Shown here: in pieces, positions 32,820-42,525 of the stretch
How positions within the stretch are numbered: the stretch's first letter is position 1
How the letters are laid out: every line of letters begins with the position of its first letter
Origin: Neodontobutis hainanensis
Lineage: Eukaryota > Chordata > Actinopteri > Gobiiformes > Odontobutidae
Assembly (NCBI GenBank): GCA_024349245.1
Contig: JALDNG010000736.1
Location: 1 to 64,000, forward strand
Direction of reading: 5' to 3'
DNA: 64,000 nucleotides
Program-made: the position numbers and the translations under genes
Notes under the pieces: model-generated
The model's database searches: none
What the model was told of the DNA's origin: nothing
What the model saw: the letters and a program-made list of their open reading frames with translations, nothing else

Positions 32820-34965
32820 GATAACTGCATACCGTGTCAGCGAGCTGAGCAGGTTTGAAGTGGCCACAACAGTGTCCAGAGTCTTCATCCAGTAGTGCTG
32901 GTTTGCCACTGCCGTCGAATGGGCCATGTAGGGGCCACAGACGCCTTCTGCTCCTCTGTGAAGTTGGCAGCCACATCTGTCTCCACGGTCCTGCGTATCT
33001 GCTGGCTCGGGATGTTTGGCAGTTTGTAGCTGTAATGGGGCAGAAATATGAGATGAAACTCCCAAATTTGAATCATTTTCTTTGAGGCTGAGCCGTTTAA
33101 TAAATGCACAAATACGTTATTAGTTGAATGCTAATCCAACATAAACTTTTAGGTCTTATGGACTGCTGTTAATACTTACTGTTGGTGCAGGAGCGAGGTC
33201 ATTGGATGCACTTCTAATCTTGGTGCCCGACGATGACACAAACAACTTGTTAGACTTGAGCCATGTGTAGTATGCGTCCAGCATCTGCAAAGACAAAAAA
33301 AAATACATCTGATAATATCTGTTGGTTCATTGCTGGTGACACTATGTTTCATGGTAAGGCAATTTAGCCTGTACAAAGTGTACTTACTGCTGCCTCCTCC
33401 ATTGTGAGGGCAAACACGGCGATCTGCATTGTCGCAGTCTTGTGTTCAATTACTGCAACACACACCTTTCCACCAGAATTTTTCTCGTCCCACTCTGCTG
33501 TCCATAAAAACAAAAACAAAAAAAAACACAGTAAATAACTGACATAAACGTCCTCTTTGCAGACTACCTAATATAATCTGTTTAGGCTGATGCCCCACAA
33601 AAACTGAGGTCTTACTGACACTTACTGTTATTCCCTCCAATGCTCCTGGTCTCTGGAAGTGGCCGAGGATCAGGATTGCTTCACAGTAATACCGAACATG
33701 GTCTTTTCCTCTGAAGCCATGTGGTCACCTTCCAGCAGGCTCCCATAAATGGACAGCAGGTCTTTCTTGGCCTTCTGGAGGACGGCCTGGCACTCCTGAA
33801 GGCTCTTCTCGCCCTCTGCGAACCGGTCATACCTAGAATGACATACAAGACCACAATGTGGCGGAGAACTACACATGTCTGTATCACATAACCCCATGTG
33901 TACAGCCAGCACATAAGTACTATCAACATGGAGGAAGTCATTAAAGAAAAACAAATGGAAAGCAGATTAGCAACTGACCTCGTTTTACACATGACCTTGC
34001 TGTTGGACTTGGCCACTGGCTTTCTGATGGAAGCGAGGAGGTCGATGTAGGCTTGGCACTTCCTGTAGAAGTCAGGATCTGCTGCAGCCAAGCTCAGGTG
34101 GGTCTTCAAACACTGAACAAACCGGATCATGTTTTTGATATAGTTCAGAATGGTGGCTGGGCCCATGTAAGCGCGCCGGAGTTGGGTGAGGTAATCTTTG
34201 GTCTCAGTGGACTTTAGCAGGAAGTCCAAGCTGACTTCATCCCCACTTGGCTGGATGTACCTCAGCATTCTGGAGACGTTGGCAGTTTGGGACCAGCAGG
34301 GTGTTGATCAAGTAGCCCTTGAAGTAGAGCTTTTCGTAGAGCCCCATTTGTGTCATCTTGACCCTGACATTTATGCTGTACTGAGCTTGATCTCTGAAAA
34401 AAATACAGACAGAAGAGAATGAGCTCAAACCTTGCAGTTTGTTCACAGTTTCTGGACTGATGTGTGCGAGGTTTAGAACTTACTTTTGCCATGTTCGGTC
34501 GCTTGGATCGGTGGTGCTGCCTTCGGTGCTGCTATCCTCCACCACCGAGACGCCACCGCCGCCGAGAGCTGACACCGCCGCCGAGAGCTGACACCGCCGC
34601 CGAGAGCTGACACCGCCGCCGAGAGCTGACACCGCCGCCGAGCTGACACCGGCTGCTACAGAAGGTTCACTGGCTGTGGAGCGGCAGCCGTGCTGGTGAG
34701 CCTCTCTTCGTACTCAAGGTCTGCTTGGTTAGAAGCATTCGCCACAAAACTTTCTTTGGAGGAGCTCTACCAGAATAGCCAGCCTAGACGGTTTGTAGGG
34801 GTAACGTTTGAGCATTTCCTTGTAGTCCCAGCTCCGGGCTTGCCGTGGCCACACCTTCGCAGACTCCTTGGCTCTCTTTGCCTCCTTCTGCTGTTCTTTG
34901 GTTGCATTTCCTTTCATGCAAACTTTGCTCAGATGTGTCGTCAGCATCTCCTGTGGTTTTTCACA
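32820..34965 (-). pseudogene. Tyrosine-recombinase-family gene (Crypton-like), copy A
   Basis: Minus-strand exons: 34,965-34,729 (PQEML...WDYKEMLKRYP), about 34,393-33,980 (frameshifted once; RYIQPSGDEVSLDFLLKS, YLTQLRRAYMGPATILNYIK, a SAM-like core-binding domain), about 33,835-33,640 (KSLQECQAVLQKAKKDLL, then QRPGALEGIT-like), about 33,290-33,180 (DAYYTWLKSNKLFVSSSG, SNDLAP) and about 33,030-32,840 (PSQQIRRTVETDVAANF, then MAHSTAVANQHYW and TLDTVVATSNLLSSL). The last piece resembles the box-II region of tyrosine recombinases, with the Tyr after HSTAVANQH as nucleophile candidate. Such genes occur in Crypton and DIRS elements and as domesticated relatives. Frameshifts indicate decay. Confidence 0.5.
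34545..34650. repeat. GC-rich minisatellite, 21-base unit
   Basis: Roughly five tandem copies of CCGCCGAGAGCTGACACCG-type units, lying in the probable first intron of the recombinase-like copy A. Confidence 0.9.
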
Positions 34966-35330
34966 CAGCAAGTGTGCTTGAACTGGACGCACTTGACCTC
35001 CCCCCCTCCCTTTTTCCAAGATAGGTCACTGTTGCTTGCCCAAACTCACATTTTGACAAGTTAACTGTTAATTTGTACTGTAATGTGCTCCACTCACAAA
35101 GACGAACAAACCACCAAGTTATCAAGATATGCTTCACAAAAAGACAATACAGACAACTCTACATGCATAAGCCTCTGAAATGTGGCGGGCATTACACATG
35201 CCAAAGGCCATAACAGAATACTGAAGGAAGTCATCAGGTGTAATTGGCGCGTTCAGTTAAAGGAACCTGCATCAATATCATGACTGAGCACATGAGTCTG
35301 AGAGGGCACATCAGCAAACAGTGACCTATT
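34960..35330 (-). mobile_element. Ty3/gypsy reverse transcriptase fragment
   Basis: Minus-strand translation shows FLQYSVMAFGMCNA (the usual PFGM-x-NAP region), then LTVNLSKCEFGQATVTYLG and GQVRPVQAHL, in shifting frames. It lies 3' of the integrase of the nearby gypsy element in the same orientation, which is the wrong order, so it belongs to another insertion. It ends where the recombinase-like exon begins at about 34,965. Confidence 0.65.
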
Positions 35331-35460
35331 GGACTGATTCATCATTTCATTCTACTGAGAATCTAAAAGGTGGAACAATAAAACTGACAAACTATTTAAA
35401 GCCTCTGAGTTGGAAAATTTACCCTGAGTCAAAGCCCCGGACCACGAGTCATTTTCAATT
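35331..35460. other. Spacer
   Basis: No feature recognised; probably gypsy-derived. Confidence 0.3.
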
Positions 35461-35638
35461 TCAGTACAGGACAGCTCCTGTTTACCAGCCGCTAAACTAA
35501 TTCACGGCTCGGAGCGTTCAGCACCGGACAGCTCTTGTTTACCAGCCGCTAAACTAATTCACGGCTCGGAGCGTTCAGCACCGGACAGCTCTTGCTTACC
35601 AGCCGCTAATTTGCAGCTTGGAGCGTTCAGCACCGGAC
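35461..35638. repeat. Tandem repeat, about 60-66-base unit, three copies
   Basis: Units with ACCGGACAGCTC, TTACCAGCCGCTAA and CGGCTCGGAGCGTTCAGC occur three times. A further partial unit (GCGGACAGCTCC) is found beyond the MITE at 36,210, so the MITE landed inside this array. The array is probably the 3' untranslated region of the gypsy element. Confidence 0.85.
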
Positions 35639-36209
35639 TACGGTGGCCGAGACAGCTCAACACGCTGCAAATGAAGAAAGCACCAGCAAATAAAGAAAAC
35701 ATCTTCATCAGTTTGACAACACGCGCGCTGCAAAAGTTCACAACACATGCAAATACAAAAACGCGTTGGAAATTACACAGACCACAACGAAAATGTTTTA
35801 AGGAGACTCCTTTGAGTGACGAACCCCTAATGGGACCTGTTTATTGTTTGCTCGCCTGTCGCGATGTTGTCAGTGTTGTCACTGACCTGAAAGGTGAGTT
35901 TATTTTTTTTTTCTACTTTTAGATCATGATCGTATAATTGCTTTGTCGTTTGGATATTGTTGGCCTAAATATATTGTTCGTCACTCAGATGAGTCCCCTT
36001 AAAACGTTGTGGTCTGTGTTATTTGCAGCGCGTTTTTGTATTTGCATGTGTTGTGAGGATTTGCAGCGCTGCTTTTGAATTTGCAGCGCTTTGTATTTGC
36101 ATGTGTTGTGAACCATTGCAGCGCGCGTGTTGTCAAATTGATGAAGATGTTTTCTTTATTTGCTGGTGCTTTCTTCATTTGCAGCGTGTTGAGCTGTCTC
36201 GCCACCGTG
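35639..36209. mobile_element. Palindromic MITE, copy 2, with target duplication
   Basis: Same element as at 1,595-2,112, here about 570 bases because the right arm has an internal duplication near 36,061-36,120. CGGAC is found at 35,634-35,638 and again at 36,210-36,214, a plausible 5-base target duplication, unlike copy 1. Both arms pair for most of their length. Confidence 0.8.
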
Positions 36210-36284
36210 CGGACAGCTCCCGACAAGCCCGCAAATGAATACGGTCTCAGTGTTCTCAACCCCAGCAACGCTGCAGACTAGCGT

Positions 36285-36417
36285 CTGCCACCACCAAGAA
36301 CGAGTCATTTCGGTCATAATAAGATTTTAACATGTTCACATGGCAAAGGCGTGTGCCACGCCGGCGGTCAGGTGTGAAAATCAAGTAGTCTCTGTCACCC
36401 AGTTTCTTTTTTCATTA
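36285..36417 (-). pseudogene. Gypsy integrase C-terminal end
   Basis: GDRDYLIFTPDRRRGTRLCH followed by VNMLKSYY on the minus strand is the GPY/F-distal region that closes pol in fish gypsy elements. It is separated from its SGPY start at 37,505 by the LINE insertion. Confidence 0.75.
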
Positions 36418-37503
36418 CCTCAGAAAGTAAGGATTGCAGTAACACATCCAGCACCAGCAGTGACAACAATCTCTCTCTGAACGTAGAGAAGACGAAGGAG
36501 ATTGTTGTTGACTTCAGGAGAGCGCACACTCAGCATGTCCCTCTGACCATCAACGGTGCGACTGTGGAGAGAGTAAACAGCACCAAGTTCCTGGGTGTGC
36601 ACATCGCAGAGGACCTCTCCTGGACTGAAAACACAGCAGAACTGGCCAAGAAATCTCAACAGCATCTCTGCTTCCTCTGCAAACTGAGGAGAGCCAGAGC
36701 CCCACCCCCCATCATGTACACCTTCTACAGAGGCACCATCGAGAGCATCCTGTCGAGCTGCATCACTGTGTGGTTCGGCGCCTGCAACGCGTCCTGCCGA
36801 AAGTCTCTGCAATGCATAGTGAGAGCAGCTGAGAAGATCATTGATGTCTCTCTTCCCTCCCTCCAGCAAATTTACAGAACACGCCTCATCCGCAAAGCCC
36901 TCTCCATTGCACGTGATCACACCCACCCATCACACAGCTTCTCCAGCCTGCTGCCATCAGGAGGAGAGGACCAGCAGACTGAAGGACAGCTTACTCCACC
37001 AGGCTGTCAGGGAGCTGAACTCGCGCCCGAACCTTTGTACCCCAGGCACCACTGAACTATGACCCCTACCCACACTAATATATGATGACATGCACCAGTC
37101 ACTTTGTGCAGCATTGGTCTGCTCACGACCTCATTCTCCATGGAACTGCCATCATTCCACTACATCATCAGTCAGTTAAATAACTGCTCTTGAGCCCACT
37201 TCAATCAGACTTAATAAGCTTTTGTTTTTGCACTAAAAAACTTTTATCTGCACTCTGCCTTTTGCCTTGCGCTGCTTTATTTTTCTTTATTTAACTTTAT
37301 TTTTGATTTTATTATGCCTTTTTTAACATTTTCTTAGTGTATAATTGTACAGTTGTATCTACATTTTATATTTTGATCTAGATTTTTTAGGCTTTAATGT
37401 TAATGTTATCTGTGTGGGTCTGAGTGTAACGCAATTTCAATTCTCCGTATGTATGTACTGTACCTGTAGAAGAATTGACAATAAAGCAGACTTGAAACTT
37501 GAA
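36418..37503 (+). mobile_element. CR1/Rex-type LINE 3' fragment inserted in gypsy integrase
   Basis: A plus-strand frame of 163 codons (36,564-37,055) preceded by VDFRRAHTQHVPLTING encodes the C-terminal part of LINE ORF2: TKFLGVHIAEDLSW, ITVWFGACNASCRKSLQ, then a broken SRRLKDSLL-like end. The 3' UTR ends with TTGACAATAAAGCAGACTTG at 37,503. It inserted in the opposite orientation to the gypsy host. The insertion separates SGPY from LGDRDY. Confidence 0.8.
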
Positions 37504-38335
37504 ATAAGGACCACTGTAACAATCCTGTAAACTGGAACCGGAAATCGGTAACAGAACCAAAACCTTTTCACCAGGCAAGAACTCTCCATGTTCAGCCCGC
37601 TTATCAAACCACACTTTCATCTTATTTTGTGCACACTCAAGATTTTCTTTTGCCAGCTCACACGCACGGCAGAGCCTGGACCGAAACACACTGACAAAAT
37701 CCAAAAGATTTTGTTTTGTCTCTCCTGTTAACCACTGATATTTTAAGAGCTTCAATGGCCCACGCACAGTGTGCAAAGACTAAGTCACACGGACTAAAGC
37801 CTAAAGATTCCTGTACGGTATTCCTGTCTCTGATAGCAAACATTAACACACATATCCTCTCATCCCAGTCCTTAGCGAACTCCAAACAGTAAGTGCGTAA
37901 CATAGACTCGGGATGGTAAGCACTGGAGCAACAATGTTTAATGCTCAACTGTTTTAACGCTTGGGAAAATCCTCGAGACATGAAATTAGAACCGTGATCT
38001 CTCTGGATTATTATCAACAAGCCAAACAATGAAAAGAACTTTGTCAAAGCCTTTACAATGGCTGGAGTGGTCATTTTACGCTGGGGAAACACTTCAGGAA
38101 ACCGAGTAAAAGTACACATGACCGTCAACAGAAATTTATTACCAGACTTTGAGCGAGTAAGAGGACCCACACAATCAACCAAGACCCTCTCAAAAGGCTC
38201 ACCAACAACTGGGATTGGACACAGAGTAGCCGGAGGTATGGTTTGATTAGGTTTTCTTGCAATCTGACACATGTGACACAATTTGATATAACTAGCCACA
38301 TCTTTCTTTAAGCCTGGCCATAAAAGATGCCTCAA
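37504..38335 (-). pseudogene. Gypsy integrase, main part
   Basis: Minus-strand frames give the H2C2 zinc finger end (CHMCQIARKPNQ), a core with VLVDCVGPLTRSKSGNKF (first Asp), IIQRDHGSNFMS (second Asp) and YHPES (the region before the catalytic Glu), then LAKENLECAQNKMKVWFDKR and PGEKVLVLLPISGSSL. One frame change near 37,720. The core Asp residues are kept. It inserts the element's DNA in intact relatives. Confidence 0.75.
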
Positions 38336-38439
38336 AATTCAGTCATAGGCCTTTCTAACAAACAAATGACCAGAAAATGGATTATCATGGGCTAGAGATA
38401 AGATTTGTTTTCGGTACGGCACCGGAACAACAATCTGGG

Positions 38440-38942
38440 TCACACTCCGCCAATCATCCCAGCAGAAAAATGCCTTGATAACCATTTTCGCATGAGAATA
38501 TGGTCACTCAAAAAGTAACCCCGAGACACATTTATATTTTCATCACTCACAATTTGTTCAAACAGCGTTGACAAAGTATTGTCTCTCTTTTGTTCTTTAA
38601 CTAAATCCAGCCGTGACATAGTGACAGGTTCAGTGTCAATAGTAGAGTCAACTGATGTGATTTTTTCTTTGTTTTCACACAACGAACCGTCATTAAAGAA
38701 AGCCCCATTCAGAAATTTTTCACTTAAGTCAAAATCATCATTAATTAACTCACTTCAGCGCTCTGAAGCAGCGCGTGTAACAGCACAAGAAGTAAACACA
38801 TCAGGATAGTTTTAGCAAGTTTATCTGGACTGTGGTTGACAATAGGTACAGGTGTCAACTCTGGTGTAATCAGCACTTTACCTCCTGCCAAATCGTTCCC
38901 CATTATAACAGAAACTACATTAACTGGCAAACCAGGCCGCAC
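38440..38942 (-). pseudogene. Gypsy protease remnant and pre-integrase linker
   Basis: NVVSVIMGNDLAGGKV is the C-terminal part of the gypsy retropepsin. About 70 codons further a linker with SRLDLVKEQKRDNTLSTLFE and SRGYFLSDHILMRKW leads to the integrase zinc finger. Reverse transcriptase should lie between these two, so there is an internal deletion. Frames shift at about 38,750. Confidence 0.65.
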
Positions 38943-39064
38943 CCCAACGACAGCGTCCCCTCACCATAGGTCTGACTGTAGAACACTTTTATGCAAAGGA
39001 ACACCGATGTGTTGAAGGTTAAAACCGCGCACAGGGACCTTAGAACCAATAGCGGTTTCGTTAC

Positions 39065-39382
39065 TCAGCAGTAAAACCCCTTCAAGGATAAAAGACGCAG
39101 AGTGTCCCTCAATATTTTCACAGGGATTTTACGACTATGTCCAGACAAAGAAACAAAACCATCCATTACAAAAGGCTTAAAGTCAGTGTAATCACAGGCT
39201 TCAGCAGGCAAATGCGACTCCTTACCCTGACTCTTGATCAAAACTACGGGTTTAACGTTCTTGTTCTTCAGCACTTGACAGTGAGCGATTATATGACCCC
39301 TCAGTCTACAATAGAAACAAGTGACATCATTAGCTTTTGTTTCCACATTACCAGACATAATTTTCGTCACATGCTCAGACAC
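39065..39382 (-). pseudogene. Gypsy nucleocapsid (CCHC) and protease start
   Basis: CFYCRLRGHIIAHC is a C-x2-C-x4-H-x4-C zinc knuckle, followed by a spacer and the protease start KIPVKILRDT, where the Asp-Thr of the active site is seen but the Gly-Ala is lost to a frameshift. Confidence 0.7.
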
Positions 39383-39588
39383 GCCTTTTTCTCAATGTCT
39401 CTAGCATTACCATTAGCTCGCTCATTTTTTTCAAAACCAAAACCAAATGGGCGTTCCAAAAAGACAGACTTGTGCGTTAAGACATATTCATCAACCAAAA
39501 CAGCGGCTTTAGATACATCAGCAACTGTGTTTTCGTTTAAATATGTAGTTACTCTATCAGAAAGACTGTTCTTAAATTAAATACAGAC

Positions 39589-40050
39589 TTAGACCCGAGG
39601 ACCAACATCAAGCTCTAATTCGCGCATGCGAATCTGTGTTTGTTGCTCCAATTTCTTTGTCTCCAACATATTAATATATTGGAGCTCCTTTTCCTTTAAA
39701 GCAAGACGCTCTAATTCAACTTCTAGCTCTTTTAATCTAACTGCTTCATCTGTCGTACTACTAGAGTAAGATGTTCTAGGACCTTTAGGTTTGGTGTGTA
39801 TCAGTGTCAACGTCCCACGCTCTACCAAAGCATTATAAAGTTGAGTCTTTACCGTAGCTTTCTTTGCTTGCTTTGTGACCACAATGTCATCATGTTCAGC
39901 AACTAGCAAGAGATCATCTTTTTGACACCGATGCAAAACCTCCAAAGTGGGAGCAGAAACAAACTCATCCAGATTATACTCCATGTTTAAACCCAGAATC
40001 AGGCCAGCCACAAGACAAAAGGCTAACACACAACAAACAAAGCTACTCAC
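39589..40050 (-). CDS. Gypsy gag N-terminal domain
   Basis: A 153-codon minus-strand frame. The likely start is the internal Met before EYNLDEFVSAPTLEVLHR. That N-terminal helix-loop with CQKDDLLLVAEHDDIVVTKQ resembles the SAP-like start of fish gypsy Gag, followed by a coiled-coil rich in Leu/Glu/Lys (VRLKELEVELERLALKEKEL). The rest of gag, 39,400-39,580, is in another frame. It would be a structural particle protein. Confidence 0.65.
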   Translation of the reverse strand: MSSFVCCVLAFCLVAGLILGLNMEYNLDEFVSAPTLEVLHRCQKDDLLLVAEHDDIVVTKQAKKATVKTQLYNALVERGTLTLIHTKPKGPRTSYSSSTTDEAVRLKELEVELERLALKEKELQYINMLETKKLEQQTQIRMRELELDVGPRV

Positions 40051-40107
40051 AAAAAATACACACCTGCCAGTCCTACCTGAATTACTCCATTAACTCACAA
40101 GTCTACT

Positions 40108-40125
40108 TTAACAAGCCCCCAAATA
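40108..40125 (-). promoter_or_regulatory. Gypsy primer-binding-site region
   Basis: Immediately inside the LTR the minus strand reads TATTTGGGGGCTTGTT. TGGGGGCT agrees with the start of a tRNA-Pro-type primer-binding site, but the match fades after about ten bases. Confidence 0.35.
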
Positions 40126-40701
40126 TGTTACGATCCCCGCTAAACAAAAGGGACCTGAACATAAAGTCAAACCACACAAAGTGTAAGGCAACACAAATCA
40201 ACAATTTATTAATTAAACAGAGGGTTTGGGACAAACCAAAAAGCCATACACAATTAAAGCTCCAACTGTCTATTTAAAATAAGAATCAAGGGAGAACAAA
40301 AAGGCAGAGATGGGTCGGACAAAATGAACAAAAGAGGGCAACAAGCCGAGTCAGCCCGCCATTGGACCGTCGTACCCGACTTAACTCCTCTGTCCCTGCC
40401 TAACCAATCCTAACCCTTAAAGTAAAACAACAAACCGTTAAAACAGGACCACCTCGCCCATCACCTAAAAGAACTAACTGAAAACATAAAAGAGGAGCTG
40501 AACGTCTAAGCTGCCCCTGGCATCGACAGCAGCACAACCAGGAGGCGGAGCTTAGCCGGAAACACAGAGCGAAGCAGAGAGCGAGAAGCCGGTCTCAACA
40601 TCCTCCTTATAAAGGGTAGCAGCCAATCAGGAGCCCAGACCAGACACACCCCCACTCCTCCTGCAGGTGGAACACACAGACAATTACATGCATTTGTAAC
40701 A
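40126..40701 (-). mobile_element. Gypsy LTR, complete
   Basis: TGTTACGATCCCCGC to CATTTGTAACA, 576 bases with TGTTAC/GTAACA inverted ends. GAGTC follows at 40,702-40,706. The first part is duplicated in the fragment at 1,441-1,594. On the minus strand this is the 5' LTR of copy 1. Confidence 0.85.
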
Positions 40702-40815
40702 GAGTCCTTTGTGCTCAAGTCCGAGGCAAGTCTCGAGTCCTTGTGTTTGAGAATAAAGGAGTCCAAGTTTGAGTCAGAGCAATAAAAAATTAAGTCCAAG
40801 TCCGAGTCGAGGCAC
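40702..40815. repeat. AGTCC-rich minisatellite, part 1
   Basis: Irregular GAGTCC/AAGTCC hexamer-like units. It continues, without the gypsy interruption, at 46,018-46,235. It is the target in which the gypsy element sits. Confidence 0.8.
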
Positions 40816-41649
40816 AAAACTGATCTTGATGACTACTCCATCTCTGCCCACAACACCAATGCCCTGCACAAGAAGGGCCAGAGTCGCCTCCTCCTTCTGA
40901 GGGACAACATGAAAATAGCTAAAGTCATCCCAATCTAAAAATGTAATTATATAAAATATCAAAACAATCCATCAATATGGCTTACAAGCAAATTGAATCA
41001 CAGAAATGGCTGTAATTGAGCTGGTTGAAAAATAACATCTACAATAAAAAATAAAAATCCCATAAATGGAATTTTCATAGACTTGAAGAAAGCCTTCGAC
41101 ACCATTGATCACAAAGTTCTGTTAAGAAAACCTGAAAGATATGGCATCAGGGGCATTGTATAAAGATGGATTGGTGACATTTTATTTACATGTTTATTTA
41201 TTTTATTTTATTTTAAATAAAAGAGATTATTTTCACCCAACAAACAAGCTGCTCATAAACTCTAACTTACTGAAATAGAATCACTTAGTCAAATTTAAAA
41301 TAGCAAAAATAATGTTTAAAATAAGACAGAACCTGTTTTAGATGAACTCTGCTCCTGACGAACACTCGTGTTCAGTAAACTCAGATCACAACAACGTCAA
41401 ACAGACATGTCTGTCTGTTCAGAAAGTTAAACTGTGGAATAGTCTAGAACTAATACATCTATAAATAGCTTCAAGAAATGACTTAAAAAGAAACAGATCT
41501 CACAATTTAAAGTTCTTTGTTCTTTCTTTAAATATGTTAAAATAATTCAGTGTTAGTTGTTTTTGTGTTATATTTGTGAAAAATAAACTAGTAAGCTATG
41601 ATGCAGGAAGGGGCTTCTTAGAATGAAGCATTTGTAGTTGGTGTAGAAC
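40816..41649 (+). mobile_element. LINE fragments, decayed
   Basis: FIDLKKAFDTIDHKVLLRK at about 41,078-41,140 is reverse-transcriptase motif A of a Jockey/CR1-group LINE, and about 41,250-41,530 resembles the C-terminal tail of the same protein (VKLWNSLE). The rest is AT-rich. Confidence 0.5.
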
Positions 41650-42475
41650 CTAATTTAACCTAATATGCTTGGACTAGAGTAACCAGAGCACCAGTACACA
41701 GACTCACGCTCTGGAATGGGCTTGAGTCTTTTCCCCTCCCTCCATATGTGTACCCTGAACTTAGATGAGCATTGAGCTGGCTCACGATGGCTTACTGACT
41801 CTAACAATGCAAAAACCAATGTTGGGTTGAAGATTTCCTGGTGGCGTCTCTCACTCTCCTCAAGCTGCAGCTGGATCTTGATGTACTCAGTGTCACCAGC
41901 ACCAGGTTCTTGTCATAGTTCTTCTCCAGTGCATCCAGTGTGCCCAACATGGCTGTTATCTGAAATAAAAATTTAAATGATCAAATGGACATTGCCAATT
42001 TAATTGAATCAAACCCTTATTTACTGCGTGACAGCTGGCCGTATACTTACCTCTACATGCAAAGACTTGAAGACATTGGTGCAGATTTTGATTGAAAGGT
42101 GCAGGTCTTGAATCAAGGCCTCCACTTGTTTAATCTCCATCTTGATCCCCTCTAAGTCTGCTTCATTGTAGGCGTCTGGGAGCTTCTCTAGTTCCTCAAT
42201 TTTACCATCTTCACTATCTTGTCTGCATATGATTTTGGTCTAATACTCTTCAAGCTGAAATGTGTCATAAAATACTGCAAAATGCTCTCTATACTGGCTT
42301 ACAAAATATGTGCACACCTTCCCCATTTCAAGCTCCAATCTGTAGGAGATCTCCGCCGTTTCCTCGACCACCACCAGGTCTTTAATGGGAAAGGTAGAAC
42401 TGGGAAGGAATGCATCACAGGTACAACTTCCACTACTTCCTGTCTCATTCCTCCTAGCCCCCTCACTCCACATGC
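41650..42475 (-). pseudogene. Olfactomedin-4-like pseudogene fragment
   Basis: Three or four minus-strand exons. The 78-codon frame from 42,473 has GSCTCDAFLPSSTFP and VVVEETAEISYRLELEMGK, the secreted N-terminal region of OLFM4-type proteins. Next 42,200-42,050 (IEELEKLPDAYNEADLEGIK, coiled coil; donor GTAAGT at 42,050), then about 41,955-41,810 (ITAMLGTLDALEKNYDKNLV), then the start of the olfactomedin domain at about 41,800-41,680 with frameshifts (SQLNAHLS, YGGRGKDS-like pieces). The rest of the domain is missing. Intact relatives are secreted glycoproteins. Family call by motif order. Confidence 0.55.
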
Positions 42476-42525
42476 ATACACACTAAGGGCATATGGGCAC
42501 ATGAAAATATGAGCACATTAAATTA

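Larger units (their letters stand above)
36285..40701 (-). mobile_element. Ty3/gypsy element, copy 1, lacking RT/RNase H
   Basis: Minus-strand order: LTR (40,701-40,126), gag N-terminal domain, zinc knuckle, protease remnant, then directly the pre-integrase linker, integrase and the integrase C-terminus (36,417-36,285) after a LINE insertion. The polymerase and RNase H, normally about 1.5 kb, are missing between protease and integrase. The outer LTR partner may be the fragment at 1,441. Frameshifts are present, so it is not autonomous. Confidence 0.85.

Noticed and set aside
34545..34650. CRISPR-like array
   Set aside because: Repeats are contiguous with no unique spacers; it is a minisatellite in a eukaryotic genome.
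34960..35330. The missing RT of gypsy copy 1
   Set aside because: It lies 3' of the integrase in the same orientation, the wrong order for a gypsy element of this type.
36420..36926. 168-codon minus-strand frame
   Set aside because: Antisense of the LINE fragment inserted there.
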